DNA of 56,154 nucleotides from JBBQER01 sp052148155. GTDB taxonomy: Bacteria; Actinomycetota; Acidimicrobiia; IMCC26256; PALSA-610. Below the pieces are notes generated by a model, which saw only the letters and a program-made list of their open reading frames with translations, was not told the DNA's origin and did no database searches. Below, in pieces: positions 34,592 through 42,136 of this stretch (positions within the stretch are counted from its first letter, which is position 1; each line of letters starts with the position of its first letter). The stretch is from positions 1 to 56,154 of the forward strand of contig JBKQIY010000136.1 of NCBI GenBank assembly GCA_052148155.1, read 5' to 3'. The position numbers and the translations under genes are program-made.

Positions 34592-36325
34592 GTGCTCGAC
34601 GTCGCGATCCGTGGAGGCACCATCATTGATGGCACCGGCACAGCCGGCGTCCGCGGCGACGTCGGTATCGTCCGCGGCCGCATCGTTGCCATCGGTACCG
34701 TCGATGACCGAGCAACGAATGAGATCGACGCGCAAGGTCACGTCGTCGCGCCCGGTTTCATTGACGGACACACGCACTACGACGCGCAGCTCTGGTGGGA
34801 TCCTGCCTGTACGCCGTCGCCTCTGCACGGCGTCACCACTGCGATAGCCGGCAACTGCGGCATGAGTCTCGCGCCCGTTGGCGCCGACGACGGCTTCTTG
34901 CTGCGCTTGCTCGCCCGGGTGGAAGGTATCCCACTGCCCGCCCTGGACGCGGGCGTCGAGCTGCGTTGGCGGACCTTCGCGGAGATGCTCGCCGCGATCG
35001 ACGAGCATGGCGTCGGCATCAACATCGGGCTGATGGTGGGGCACTCCGCGTTGCGGCGAGCGGTGATGGGCCGCGCCGGTTCGGAGCGCGCCGCGAGTCC
35101 GACCGAGCTCGACGCGATGCGCGTCGAACTGCACGAGGCGCTCGCGTCAGGTGGGCTCGGACTTTCGAGCGCGACGGTCGCGACCCAAGTCGATGGTGAT
35201 GGCCGCCCGACTCCACCTTGCGCGGCGACCCTCGAAGAGTTTCTCGCGCTCGCAGCCGTATGCGGCGAGCACGCGGGCACCTGCCTGGAGATGACGCCCG
35301 CGTCGTACCTGCGGGGCTTCGACTCCGCTGACACCGCGCTGCTCGGCGCGATGTCAGCTGCCGCGAACCGTCACCTCAACTGGAACCCAGTGCTCGTCAA
35401 TCGCGCCGATCCGACACTGCACGAGCGCCAACTCGCGGTATCTGACAGCGCGCGCCTGCTCGGCGGACTGGTGGTGCCCTTCGTCGCGCCCCAGAACGGG
35501 CCAATGCAGCACGACTTCCTCGTCGCGTACGTGTTCCGGGCACTTCCGGGATGGTCAGACGTGTTCGCCCTCGAGCCGGCGAGCCGTATTCGTGCCCTCG
35601 CCGATCCGGCGACGCGCACAAGGTTGCGCGACGCGCTGGCGGCCGAGGAGTCGGGACTCGCGGTGACCTTGCGCGACAACTGGGGCCGGTATGTCGTCAA
35701 CGAGGTACCCGAAGGTCCGTTGCGGTCGCTGGTCGACCGTCCGATCGCCGAGCTCGCAACCGAACGAGGATGCACCGACTTCGACACGATCCTCGACATC
35801 GCGGTGGAGGGGAACTTGGAGGTGGGTTTCGTACGCCACCCCTATCCCGCCGACGATATGTGGCTCGCCGAGACGCGAGCTGCAGTGATGCGCGACCCGC
35901 GGGTTGTTCTCGGCGCGTCCGACGCCGGGGCGCACCTCGACATGATGGTCGGTGCCGATTTTCCAACGCGGGCGCTGGCGGACCTCGTCCGCGAACGGGG
36001 CGTGTTCTCGCTCGAAGCGCTGATCCATCGTTTCACCGATCGTCCGGCGCGGCTGTTCGGCCTGCGAGACCGAGGCCGTATCGCCCTCGGCGCGATCGGC
36101 GATCTCGTGGTGTTCGACTCCGAGACGGTGAATGCCTCACCGATACGGACCGCCCGCGATCTTCCTGGTGGCGCCCCCCGGCTCGTGACCGACGCGACTG
36201 GAGTCCCACACGTGTTGGTCGGCGGACGGTCGGTCGTGCGCGACGGCGCGCTCACCGGCGAACTTCCAGGCCGGCTGCTGCGCTCGGGCCGCGACACGGA
36301 GACGGTGCTGGCCAGGCCATTGTGA
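34592..36325 (+). CDS. N-acyl-D-amino-acid deacylase-like amidohydrolase_3
   Basis: 577 residues from GTG 34592, 12 bp after the hydratase. Begins 'VLDVAIRGGTIIDGTGTAGV' and has 'VAPGFIDGHTHYDAQLWWDP', the HxH metal motif of amidohydrolases of the D-aminoacylase/dihydroorotase type. 'GASDAGAHLDMM' gives the late Asp/His ligands, and the segment 'GRIALGAIGDLVVFDSETV' closes the small beta-sandwich. Members remove acyl groups from D-amino acids or hydrolyse cyclic amides. Here it terminates the catabolic operon, so it may release or process an amide-linked or lactam-like substrate or product (inference). Confidence 0.88.
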   Translation: MLDVAIRGGTIIDGTGTAGVRGDVGIVRGRIVAIGTVDDRATNEIDAQGHVVAPGFIDGHTHYDAQLWWDPACTPSPLHGVTTAIAGNCGMSLAPVGADDGFLLRLLARVEGIPLPALDAGVELRWRTFAEMLAAIDEHGVGINIGLMVGHSALRRAVMGRAGSERAASPTELDAMRVELHEALASGGLGLSSATVATQVDGDGRPTPPCAATLEEFLALAAVCGEHAGTCLEMTPASYLRGFDSADTALLGAMSAAANRHLNWNPVLVNRADPTLHERQLAVSDSARLLGGLVVPFVAPQNGPMQHDFLVAYVFRALPGWSDVFALEPASRIRALADPATRTRLRDALAAEESGLAVTLRDNWGRYVVNEVPEGPLRSLVDRPIAELATERGCTDFDTILDIAVEGNLEVGFVRHPYPADDMWLAETRAAVMRDPRVVLGASDAGAHLDMMVGADFPTRALADLVRERGVFSLEALIHRFTDRPARLFGLRDRGRIALGAIGDLVVFDSETVNASPIRTARDLPGGAPRLVTDATGVPHVLVGGRSVVRDGALTGELPGRLLRSGRDTETVLARPL

Positions 36326-36641
36326 CCGTGCCCGCTCATGTCGAGCGCGGGTGTGCAATGAGGATCGGTGAGTACCTGCGAGCGTGTAGACGAGAAACCC
36401 TGTCGGTGCTGCATCGACACATCATGTTGGTTTGCGACGCCACGCCTTCCCAGGTACGGCGGGTCCGCGAGCTCGTTGGTGTGGCCTGGGGTCGGCCGTA
36501 CTGACCCACCGCGACGCGCCATCGTTTTCGAGTGCCGACCACATGATCCGTTGGTCGACATCCACACTGGCCGCAGATACTGCGTCGGTGTCCGGTCACG
36601 GACGACACGTGGCTCGCACAACCGAGGACCGGCGAATGCCT
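36326..36641. other. intergenic region after the catabolic operon
   Basis: 316 bp. A 48-codon plus-strand frame at 36358-36504 begins 'MRIGEYLRACRRETLSVLHR' but has no recognised family or clear ribosome-binding site. A GTTGGTTTGCG half-site like those around the TetR pair occurs at about 36427-36437. No T-rich terminator hairpin seen. Confidence 0.35.
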
Positions 36642-37217
36642 CTAGCCATCCGGCAGGAGGAGCCGCGTTGCGGATCGCATGATCTCGATGATGTCGGTGT
36701 CGGCGGCGGTGCCGGTCGCCCAACCGGCGAGGGCCGTGAACCAGGTGCTCTCAAGAATTTCGGCGACCTCGCGCTCGGTTCTGGTCGGCTGTTCTGCAGT
36801 GATCGCAGAAGTGAGCGCCGCCCTGGTGGCTTCGCGGTAATCGCGGACATGTTGGGCGACATCGGGTTTGCCGCTCAGCAAGGCTCGGAAGAGTGCGACG
36901 GTTAAGGCGCGGTTTGCCGTTATCGTCTCGGTCAGCTCATCGATGAGCTCGTTCACGCGAGCCGCCGGGGTGGGACCTTCGGGTAACAACTGGATGTGTT
37001 GCCAGTAGTCCACGTCTGATTGCTCGGCTACCGCGATGATGAGCAGCGAGTCGAGCGACGGGAAGTTTTCGTAGATCGTCCGCGATGACACCCCGGCGCG
37101 TTGGGCAATCGTGCGTACCTGAAGAGCGTCGTAACCGCCGTGTGTGGCCAGCTCGAACGCGGCGTCCAGCATGCGACGCCGAGTTCGGACCCTGCTCAAC
37201 ACGGAAGTTTCTCGCAA
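36642..37217 (-). CDS. TetR-family regulator (paralogue 1)
   Basis: About 191 residues from TTG 37217 (GTG 37202 is an alternative, five codons shorter). N-terminal HTH: 'GGYDALQVRTIAQRAGVSSR' followed by TIYENFPSLDSLL. The C-terminal ligand-binding domain has 'ALFRALLSGKPDVAQHVRDY'. It is clearly paralogous to the divergent TetR at 37661; the two share almost all residues of the HTH and 'RALLSGKPDVAQH'. It is convergent with the catabolic operon and is a reasonable candidate regulator of it (inference). Confidence 0.88.
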   Translation of the reverse strand: MRETSVLSRVRTRRRMLDAAFELATHGGYDALQVRTIAQRAGVSSRTIYENFPSLDSLLIIAVAEQSDVDYWQHIQLLPEGPTPAARVNELIDELTETITANRALTVALFRALLSGKPDVAQHVRDYREATRAALTSAITAEQPTRTEREVAEILESTWFTALAGWATGTAADTDIIEIMRSATRLLLPDG

Positions 37218-37241
37218 GGAGTGCCCATCCGGAGTTCTGCG

Positions 37242-37253
37242 ACACGTTGGTTT
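37242..37253. promoter_or_regulatory. degenerate TetR-type half-palindrome
   Basis: ACACG-TT-GGTTT keeps one full half-site of AAACC-N2-GGTTT and lies 24 bp before the TetR start at 37217, the same place relative to the gene as the perfect copy before the other TetR. Weak on its own. Confidence 0.35.
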
Positions 37254-37581
37254 CGGCGAGCTTCGCGGGGCGGTGACCGTCCGCCATGATCGGCAACGAT
37301 TCCGCGCCGTAGGCAGGAAAGGCGTGGATCCTCATCTCGCGACCTGGAGGGACGTGGCAACTGACTCCTGTGTCTTTCCCCTCTCGCGGGTTGCACCCTT
37401 CTTCACACGATCCCCATGCGGCCCGGGCGTTCAACGGAGCCCTGCCCGCGGGGTACGACCCTCGGCTCCCCTCGTTGCCGGCCTGCCATCGCGTCCGCGT
37501 CGACGCAGCACGGGTGCGCCCTTCGTTTCGACGGTGCGGCGTGTCGGGCCTGCTTCCGGACTGGACCAGCTGCCACCCCAC

Positions 37582-37593
37582 AAACCACGCTTT
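37582..37593. promoter_or_regulatory. near-perfect TetR-type palindrome
   Basis: AAACC-AC-GCTTT has one mismatch from AAACC-N2-GGTTT. It is 45 bp upstream of the perfect copy at 37627, in the region before the TetR start at 37661. Confidence 0.4.
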
Positions 37594-37626
37594 GTCTAGG
37601 GAGCTATACCCGTCCGCCAAACTGGT

Positions 37627-37638
37627 AAACCCTGGTTT
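37627..37638. promoter_or_regulatory. candidate operator AAACC-CT-GGTTT
   Basis: Perfect 5-2-5 dyad 22 bp upstream of the TetR ATG at 37661, followed by a seven-T run (37643-37649) and the AGGAG ribosome-binding site (37651-37655). The same dyad recurs at 38251. Its A/T-rich arms are unusual in this G/C-rich sequence. Probably the site for autoregulation by one or both TetR paralogues (inference). Confidence 0.6.
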
Positions 37639-37660
37639 TCAATTTTTTTGAGGAGCCTGA

Positions 37661-38236
37661 ATGTCCGAACGTGCCACACCCAGACCCAAGCAGCCTCGGC
37701 GTCGCATGCTCGACGCCGCGTTGGAACTCGCGGTCCAAGGCGGTTACGACGCCCTCCAGGTCCGGGCGATCGCGCAACGCGCCGGGGTGTCGTCGCGGAC
37801 GATCTACGAGAACTTCCCGTCGCTCGACTCGCTGCTCATCCTCGCGGTCGCGGAGCCGGCAGAGGGCCTGTACCGCCAGTTCACCGAGTCGCCTCCGAAC
37901 GGGCGGACTCCGGCCGCACGAGTGAACCAACTGATCAGCCAGCTCACGGACACGATGACCGCCAATCGGCCGTTGACCCTCGCCCTGTTTCGAGCGCTGC
38001 TGAGCGGCAAGCCCGACGTCGCGCAACACATCGCCGGCTTTCGAGCCGCACTGCAAGCGGTCCTGGTCTCCGCGATCGCTTCACAACGTCCCACCAAACG
38101 CGATCGCGATGTCGCCGAGATACTCCAAAACATCTGGTTCACGTCGCTCGTCGGATGGGCCGCCGGGACCGATTCCGACACCTACATCGCCGACATCATG
38201 GCCCGCTCCACCCGGCTGCTGCTCCCAACCCGCTAA
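37661..38236 (+). CDS. TetR-family regulator (paralogue 2)
   Basis: 191 residues, ATG 37661 with AGGAG 5 bp upstream. HTH 'YDALQVRAIAQRAGVSSRTI' followed by 'YENFPSLDSLLILAVAE'. The ligand domain contains 'ANRPLTLALFRALLSGKPDV' and 'IWFTSLVGWAAGTDSDTYIA'. Sequence and length match the divergent TetR at 36642-37217 closely, so the pair comes from a duplication followed by inversion. About 440 bp of sequence with no gene separates the two starts. The sterol-like operon is the nearest possible target set. Confidence 0.9.
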   Translation: MSERATPRPKQPRRRMLDAALELAVQGGYDALQVRAIAQRAGVSSRTIYENFPSLDSLLILAVAEPAEGLYRQFTESPPNGRTPAARVNQLISQLTDTMTANRPLTLALFRALLSGKPDVAQHIAGFRAALQAVLVSAIASQRPTKRDRDVAEILQNIWFTSLVGWAAGTDSDTYIADIMARSTRLLLPTR

Positions 38237-38246
38237 CAGCAACCCG

Positions 38247-38429
38247 TCGGAAACCAAGGTTTGCGATCCGGAGGTCGCGGGTATAATGAATCTCGGGCAT
38301 GTCGACGCGGCCTCCACCTTCACCGGCTCATTCACGATGCCGAACTTCGCGAACTGCGGAGTCATGACCACAGCGATCAACGACGAGATCCCCGGCCCCC
38401 CTTCAGCGCGACCGACCTCAGCCACATAA
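38247..38429 (+). pseudogene. truncated relative of the downstream heptad-repeat protein
   Basis: One frame reads 'SETKVCDPEVAGIMNLGHVD', then 'TFTGSFTMPNFANCGVMTTA', then 'INDEIPGP'. This aligns with residues of the downstream protein: 'LTGTFTIPDFESCGVATALL', then 'NALFPGP', preceded by 'TSCVSTTPITVIMN'. The N-terminal half and both repeat tracts are missing. It follows the TetR stop by 10 bp. Either a partial duplication or the last remains of a second copy. Confidence 0.55.
38251..38262. promoter_or_regulatory. second perfect copy of AAACC-N2-GGTTT
   Basis: AAACC-AA-GGTTT lies 14 bp past the TetR stop and inside the remnant reading frame. Finding two exact copies of a ten-base dyad within about 630 bp of G/C-rich DNA is unlikely by chance, but no promoter is convincingly placed around this one. 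Confidence 0.4.
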
Positions 38430-38587
38430 CGAGCCTGTCTCAGCATTCAGCTGAAGATGCAAATGACACGCGGTTCACGCAGCGAACGGGAGGTTTCGAC
38501 GGATCGCAGGTTGGGTAAACGCAGGCAGCCGACGCGGCGAGCATCGCGCCTGCCGGTTCATCTTTTCGGAGCTGGGGGGAAACGAAA

Positions 38588-39616
38588 ATGATTCGCAAAG
38601 GAACACAACGCAGGCTTGCGATCGGAGCGCTGTTGGTCACCGCGCTGGGGTCGACGGCCTTCATCGAACAACCTGCGTCGGCGTTCCCGCGCGGGCACAA
38701 GGTCTACAACTTCAGCTACAAGCTCCGGACCGAGACTCGCTTCGCCAGGCTGCAACAGACACTCGCTCCGCCCATCGGCAGTTACACGGGCGGCATCGAC
38801 ATGGTCACGGGCGCGACCAAGGGCAGCATCAAGCTGCCTCCGGTCACCTTCGCCGAGCCTTTCGCCGGTCTTTCGAGCATCACGGCCGAATTCACGCAAG
38901 TGAAGCCGGTGAGCGGCCGCCTAGACCTCAAGAAGGGCACGGTCACCGAGACGTCGACGTTCTTGATGCACATCGTGAGCGCGTACGGCTCGGGCTCGAC
39001 TGCGGCTGGTTCGGCCGCGCTTCCTTCGGCGACGCTGCCCACACTTCCGATCACCGTGCCGACGCTGCCGATCACGTTGCCGACCCTCCCGACGACGTTG
39101 CCGACGCTGCCGGTCACGTTGCCGACCCTCCCGGTGACACTGCCGACGTTGCCAGGCTCACCGGCGGTGAACCTGGTCGGCACGTCGTGCGTCTCGACGA
39201 CCCCGATCACCGTCATCATGAACGGGATCGCGAAGCCCGGGTCGATCTCGCAGTTGACGGGAACGTTCACGATCCCCGACTTCGAGTCCTGCGGGGTCGC
39301 GACTGCGTTGCTCAACGCGTTGTTCCCGGGACCGGACAACACGTTCACCGCTGTGGCAGCGCCATCGTCGGGGCCACCGCCGACACTCCCACCGTTGCCG
39401 ATCACCTTGCCGACGTTGCCGATCACCCTGCCTTCGGTCCCTGTCGCCTTGCCGACGTTGCCGATCACCTTGCCGACGTTGCCGATCACGCTGCCTTCGG
39501 TCCCTGTCACCTTGCCGACGTTGCCGATCACCCTGCCCTCGGTCCCTGTCACCTTGCCACCAGTAACGCTGCCCAAGGTGACGCTCCCGCCTGTGACACC
39601 ACCCACGCTCCCGTGA
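38588..39616 (+). CDS. secreted protein with two proline-rich heptad-repeat tracts
   Basis: 342 residues from ATG 38588, with a G-rich ribosome-binding site (GGGGGG) about 7 bp upstream. A signal peptide (about 1-33, 'LAIGALLVTALGSTAF') leads to a domain with 'FAGLSSITAEFTQVKPVSGR' and 'TVTETSTFLMHIVSAYG'. Residues about 150-191 form six LPTLPIT-like heptads. A second domain piece has 'NLVGTSCVSTTPITVIMNGI' and 'LTGTFTIPDFESCGVATALL'. Residues 267-342 form eight more heptads (LPTLPIT / LPSVPVT) and then pentads (LPPVT). The first tract looks inserted within one domain. Likely a cell-wall-spanning or extracellular protein; family not recognised. Confidence 0.8.
   Translation: MIRKGTQRRLAIGALLVTALGSTAFIEQPASAFPRGHKVYNFSYKLRTETRFARLQQTLAPPIGSYTGGIDMVTGATKGSIKLPPVTFAEPFAGLSSITAEFTQVKPVSGRLDLKKGTVTETSTFLMHIVSAYGSGSTAAGSAALPSATLPTLPITVPTLPITLPTLPTTLPTLPVTLPTLPVTLPTLPGSPAVNLVGTSCVSTTPITVIMNGIAKPGSISQLTGTFTIPDFESCGVATALLNALFPGPDNTFTAVAAPSSGPPPTLPPLPITLPTLPITLPSVPVALPTLPITLPTLPITLPSVPVTLPTLPITLPSVPVTLPPVTLPKVTLPPVTPPTLP
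39035..39160 (+). repeat. heptad coding repeats, tract 1 (six 21-bp units)
   Basis: Six in-frame 21-bp units encode LPTLPIT-type heptads (variants with T, V or I at position 6). They belong to the secreted protein at 38588. On the opposite strand the same bases give a Gly/Val-rich open frame that is a shadow. Confidence 0.85.
39386..39613 (+). repeat. heptad/pentad coding repeats, tract 2
   Basis: Eight 21-bp units encode alternating LPTLPIT and LPSVPV(T/A) heptads and then shift to 15-bp LPPVT/LPKVT pentads up to the stop. The alternation implies expansion of a 42-bp double unit. Confidence 0.85.
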
Positions 39617-39893
39617 CGACCACATAACCAGCGAAGCCGAGTTCGACCACCACATCGACAAGTTCTTCGCCACTGGCATTCGGCGCCCGACGCACTGCGT
39701 CGGCCCTGACCAAACGCAATGACACGAAAGGGCTGCTGCCTCGGTCGTGTCGTGGAGCGCCGTCCATCAGGTCGAGTGTCCGACTTCTCGACTTCGTCGG
39801 TAGCTGTAGTTCCAGCCCGACCTGGGGTTCCGGCTGGGAACGCTGTGACTACGGGTCGTTCGTAGCTCCTGTCTTCAGAAATCGGCGGTGCCC

Positions 39894-40412
39894 TTACGCG
39901 ACGACGTCGCTTCGTCGGGGTAGCCGCCATCCCGGGCGCGGGAAGTGGCAGGTGTAGCCGTTTGGATAATGCTCCAGGTAGTCCTGGTGTTCGGGCTCGG
40001 CCTCCCAGAAAGGACCGGCCGGGCTGACCTCGGTGACCACCTTGCCCGGCCACAGCCCCGATGCGTCGACGTCGGCGATGGTGTCCTCGGCAACACCGCG
40101 CTGCGTGTCATCGAGAAAGAAGATCGCCGAGCGGTAGCTCGCGCCCACGTCATTGCCCTGGCGGTTGCGCGTCGTGGGGTCATGGATCTGAAAGAAGAAC
40201 TCGAGCAGATCGCGATACGACGTCTTGTCGGGGTCGAATGTGATCTCAATCGCTTCGGCATGTGTCCCGTGGTTGCGATAGGTGGCGTTGGGCACGTCGC
40301 CGCCGGTGTACCCGACTCGGGTGGATAGCACTCCCGGGCGCTTGCGGATCAGGTCCTGCATACCCCAAAAACAGCCCCCGGCCAGGATCGCCGTTTCGGT
40401 ACGTTCGCTCAT
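39894..40412 (-). CDS. msrA: peptide methionine-S-sulfoxide reductase
   Basis: 172 residues, ATG 40412 with GAGGAGGTAG just upstream. Active-site 'AGGCFWGMQDLIRKRPGVLS' has the catalytic Cys14, followed by 'VGYTGGDVPNATYRNHGTHA' and 'FFFQIHDPTTRNRQGNDVGA'. The usual MsrA length. It has no obvious C-terminal resolving Cys pair, so recycling may use thioredoxin directly. Its ATG overlaps the msrB stop, making msrB-msrA one translational unit. Cytosolic repair of Met-S-sulfoxide. Confidence 0.96.
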   Translation of the reverse strand: MSERTETAILAGGCFWGMQDLIRKRPGVLSTRVGYTGGDVPNATYRNHGTHAEAIEITFDPDKTSYRDLLEFFFQIHDPTTRNRQGNDVGASYRSAIFFLDDTQRGVAEDTIADVDASGLWPGKVVTEVSPAGPFWEAEPEHQDYLEHYPNGYTCHFPRPGWRLPRRSDVVA

Positions 40413-40882
40413 CGGACTACCTCCTCTGTGTCCTCGGGTCTGTCGAATAGCTGCTTGTACCGCCCATAGCCCTCGGCATCGAGATCCTCGTAGGGTACGA
40501 AGCGCAGCGCAGCCGAGTTGATGCAATACCGCAAGCCGCCCTCCTCGGCCGGCCCATCGTCGAAGACATGGCCGAGATGGCTGTCACCGTGGCTCGAACG
40601 GACTTCGGTGCGGAACATGCCGTGGCTCGTGTCGACGTTCTCGACGACGTTGGCGGGCTCGAGAGGAATGGTGAAGCTGGGCCACCCGCAACCGCTGTCG
40701 AATTTCTTGGTGGAAGCGAACAGCGGTTCCCCCGAGACGATGTCGACGTAGATGCCCGCCTCTTTCTTGTCCCAGAACTCGTTGTCGAACGCCGGTTCGG
40801 TGGCACCTTCTTGGGTCACTGCGTATTGGCGGTCGTCGAGTTTGGAGATCGCCTCAGGGTCGTTGTGGTAGTCGCCTGTCAT
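40409..40882 (-). CDS. msrB: peptide methionine-R-sulfoxide reductase
   Basis: 157 residues from ATG 40882 with GGAAGGCGGAG upstream. 'QYAVTQEGATEPAFDNEFWD' and 'KKFDSGCGWPSFTIPL' (Cys65, the resolving-position Cys) lead to the catalytic Cys120 in 'GLRYCINSAAL'. The zinc-binding CxxC pairs of many MsrB proteins are replaced (for example 'YVDIVSGEPLFAST'), so this is a zinc-free form. It reduces Met-R-sulfoxide and complements MsrA. Confidence 0.95.
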   Translation of the reverse strand: MTGDYHNDPEAISKLDDRQYAVTQEGATEPAFDNEFWDKKEAGIYVDIVSGEPLFASTKKFDSGCGWPSFTIPLEPANVVENVDTSHGMFRTEVRSSHGDSHLGHVFDDGPAEEGGLRYCINSAALRFVPYEDLDAEGYGRYKQLFDRPEDTEEVVR

Positions 40883-41156
40883 CTCCGCCTTCCTTTCCCA
40901 GTTTCCTAGTTTTACGCCGGTGACGACCTTGATGCGAGACCTATCCGAAGGGCGCCGCGCACATCGTTCGAGGTCCTCGATCCCGTACAGAACGACACGC
41001 GATGGCTTCATGCGATCAGTTCGAGAAATCTCGACGTCCGCGTCTTGACCCTCGAGTGGCGACACCGGCGTCTCACCGGGTCGCACGATGTCGCGTCGTC
41101 GCAGATCACGTGCGACGCGGGTGCGAAGGAGCGCAGTGCTGCGAGCCCGTGCGTCG

Positions 41157-41504
41157 TCACGACTCCACCAAGAGGTCTTGCCAGTTGGCGGGGACCTGTC
41201 CGGCAGGTCCGGGCACGGGTTGGTCGAGGGGATGATGGTGCGGTGGTGCGAGGCGAGGCCCCTCCAAGTATTCGTTTGTTCGGTAGTTCCAGAACCAATC
41301 TTCGCCTGGCTCGAAGCTGGCGATGACAGCGTGACCTGTGGCGTGCGCATGCGCGGTCGCGTGTTGGCTGGGCGAGTTGTCGCAACATCCAATGTGGCCG
41401 CATTCCGCGCACCGTCGTAGGTGCAACCACCAACCCCCGGACTCGAGACACTCCACGCAACCGGTCCCGCTCGGGGGAACCTCTGGATCGAAGGAAGTCG
41501 TCAT
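41157..41504 (-). CDS. UBP-type zinc-finger protein
   Basis: 115 residues, ATG 41504 with GGAGG 5 bp upstream. Cys16/Cys19, Cys32/Cys35, Cys40/Cys41 and His48/His52/His58 form the pattern 'CVECLESGGWWLHLRRCAEC', then 'GHIGCCDNSPSQHATAHA', the bacterial version of the ZnF-UBP (ubiquitin C-terminus-binding) fold. The tail 'YLEGPRLAPPHHHPLDQPVP' is disordered. Bacteria have no ubiquitin, so the ligand is unknown; such genes often lie beside redox or stress genes, as here (msr, ohr). Confidence 0.9.
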   Translation of the reverse strand: MTTSFDPEVPPSGTGCVECLESGGWWLHLRRCAECGHIGCCDNSPSQHATAHAHATGHAVIASFEPGEDWFWNYRTNEYLEGPRLAPPHHHPLDQPVPGPAGQVPANWQDLLVES

Positions 41505-41559
41505 TTGCACCTCCAGCTCTTTATTTGTCGAGGGTAGGAGGACGACAACGGAGGCGTCG

Positions 41560-41991
41560 TCACATCGCCTCGCCGTCGAGTCGGAGTTCGACGTCGATGT
41601 TGCCGCGGGTGGCATTGGAGTAGGGGCAAACCTGATGGGCTCCTTTCACGAGGTCGACTGCTGTCTCGCGATTGGCGACGGCCGGCATCTGCACATCGGG
41701 CGTTACCGCGAGCTTGAAGCCGCCATCACCCGTAGGAAGCAGACTCACGTCGGAGGCGATCGTCACCTCCCCGGCATCGATGCGACGACGCCGGGCCACG
41801 CCGCCGATCGCGCTCTCGAAACAGGCCGCGTACCCGAGCGCGAACAGCTCTTCCGGGTTCGTTCCGCCACCGGCACCACCCAACTCCTCGGGTATGCGCA
41901 GGTTCACGTCGAGCTGGCCGTCGTCGGTGGGACCATGGCCGTCGCGGCCGCCCGTGACGTGTGCGTGCGCGGTGTAGAGGACCTTCGCCAT
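41560..41991 (-). CDS. ohr: Ohr-like organic hydroperoxide resistance protein (OsmC superfamily)
   Basis: 143 residues, with GAAAGGAGA upstream of ATG 41991. The two redox cysteines are Cys57 in 'LGYAACFESAIGG' and Cys122 in 'GAHQVCPYSNATRGNIDVEL'. The N-terminal 'HVTGGRDGHGPTDDGQLDVN' is typical of Ohr. It reduces organic and fatty-acid hydroperoxides using lipoylated proteins or thiols. On the same strand as msrB/msrA, the UBP-finger gene and the HtrA-like gene. No OhrR regulator adjoins it. Confidence 0.92.
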   Translation of the reverse strand: MAKVLYTAHAHVTGGRDGHGPTDDGQLDVNLRIPEELGGAGGGTNPEELFALGYAACFESAIGGVARRRRIDAGEVTIASDVSLLPTGDGGFKLAVTPDVQMPAVANRETAVDLVKGAHQVCPYSNATRGNIDVELRLDGEAM

Positions 41992-42136
41992 GCGAGTCTC
42001 CTTTCGGGGCCTCGGTCAGGGGCAAGCGTCCATTCCGAGGCGCGGCAGACAACCGCATATAAGGCGGTCGCGGGCTCGAGTATTTCCGTGCCGTTCGTCG
42101 GCGTGCCATGTTGCTCGATTCCGGACCCGGCCCGGG

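Noticed and set aside
38282..38287. Exact TATAAT as a promoter -10 box
   Set aside because: It lies inside the remnant reading frame (codons for Gly-Ile-Met) and no gene start follows at the right distance.
38782..40053. 423-residue minus-strand Gly/Val-repeat frame (resembling a PGRS-like protein)
   Set aside because: It is the reverse reading of the LPTLPIT heptad tract; the plus-strand gene has a signal peptide, start and ribosome-binding site.
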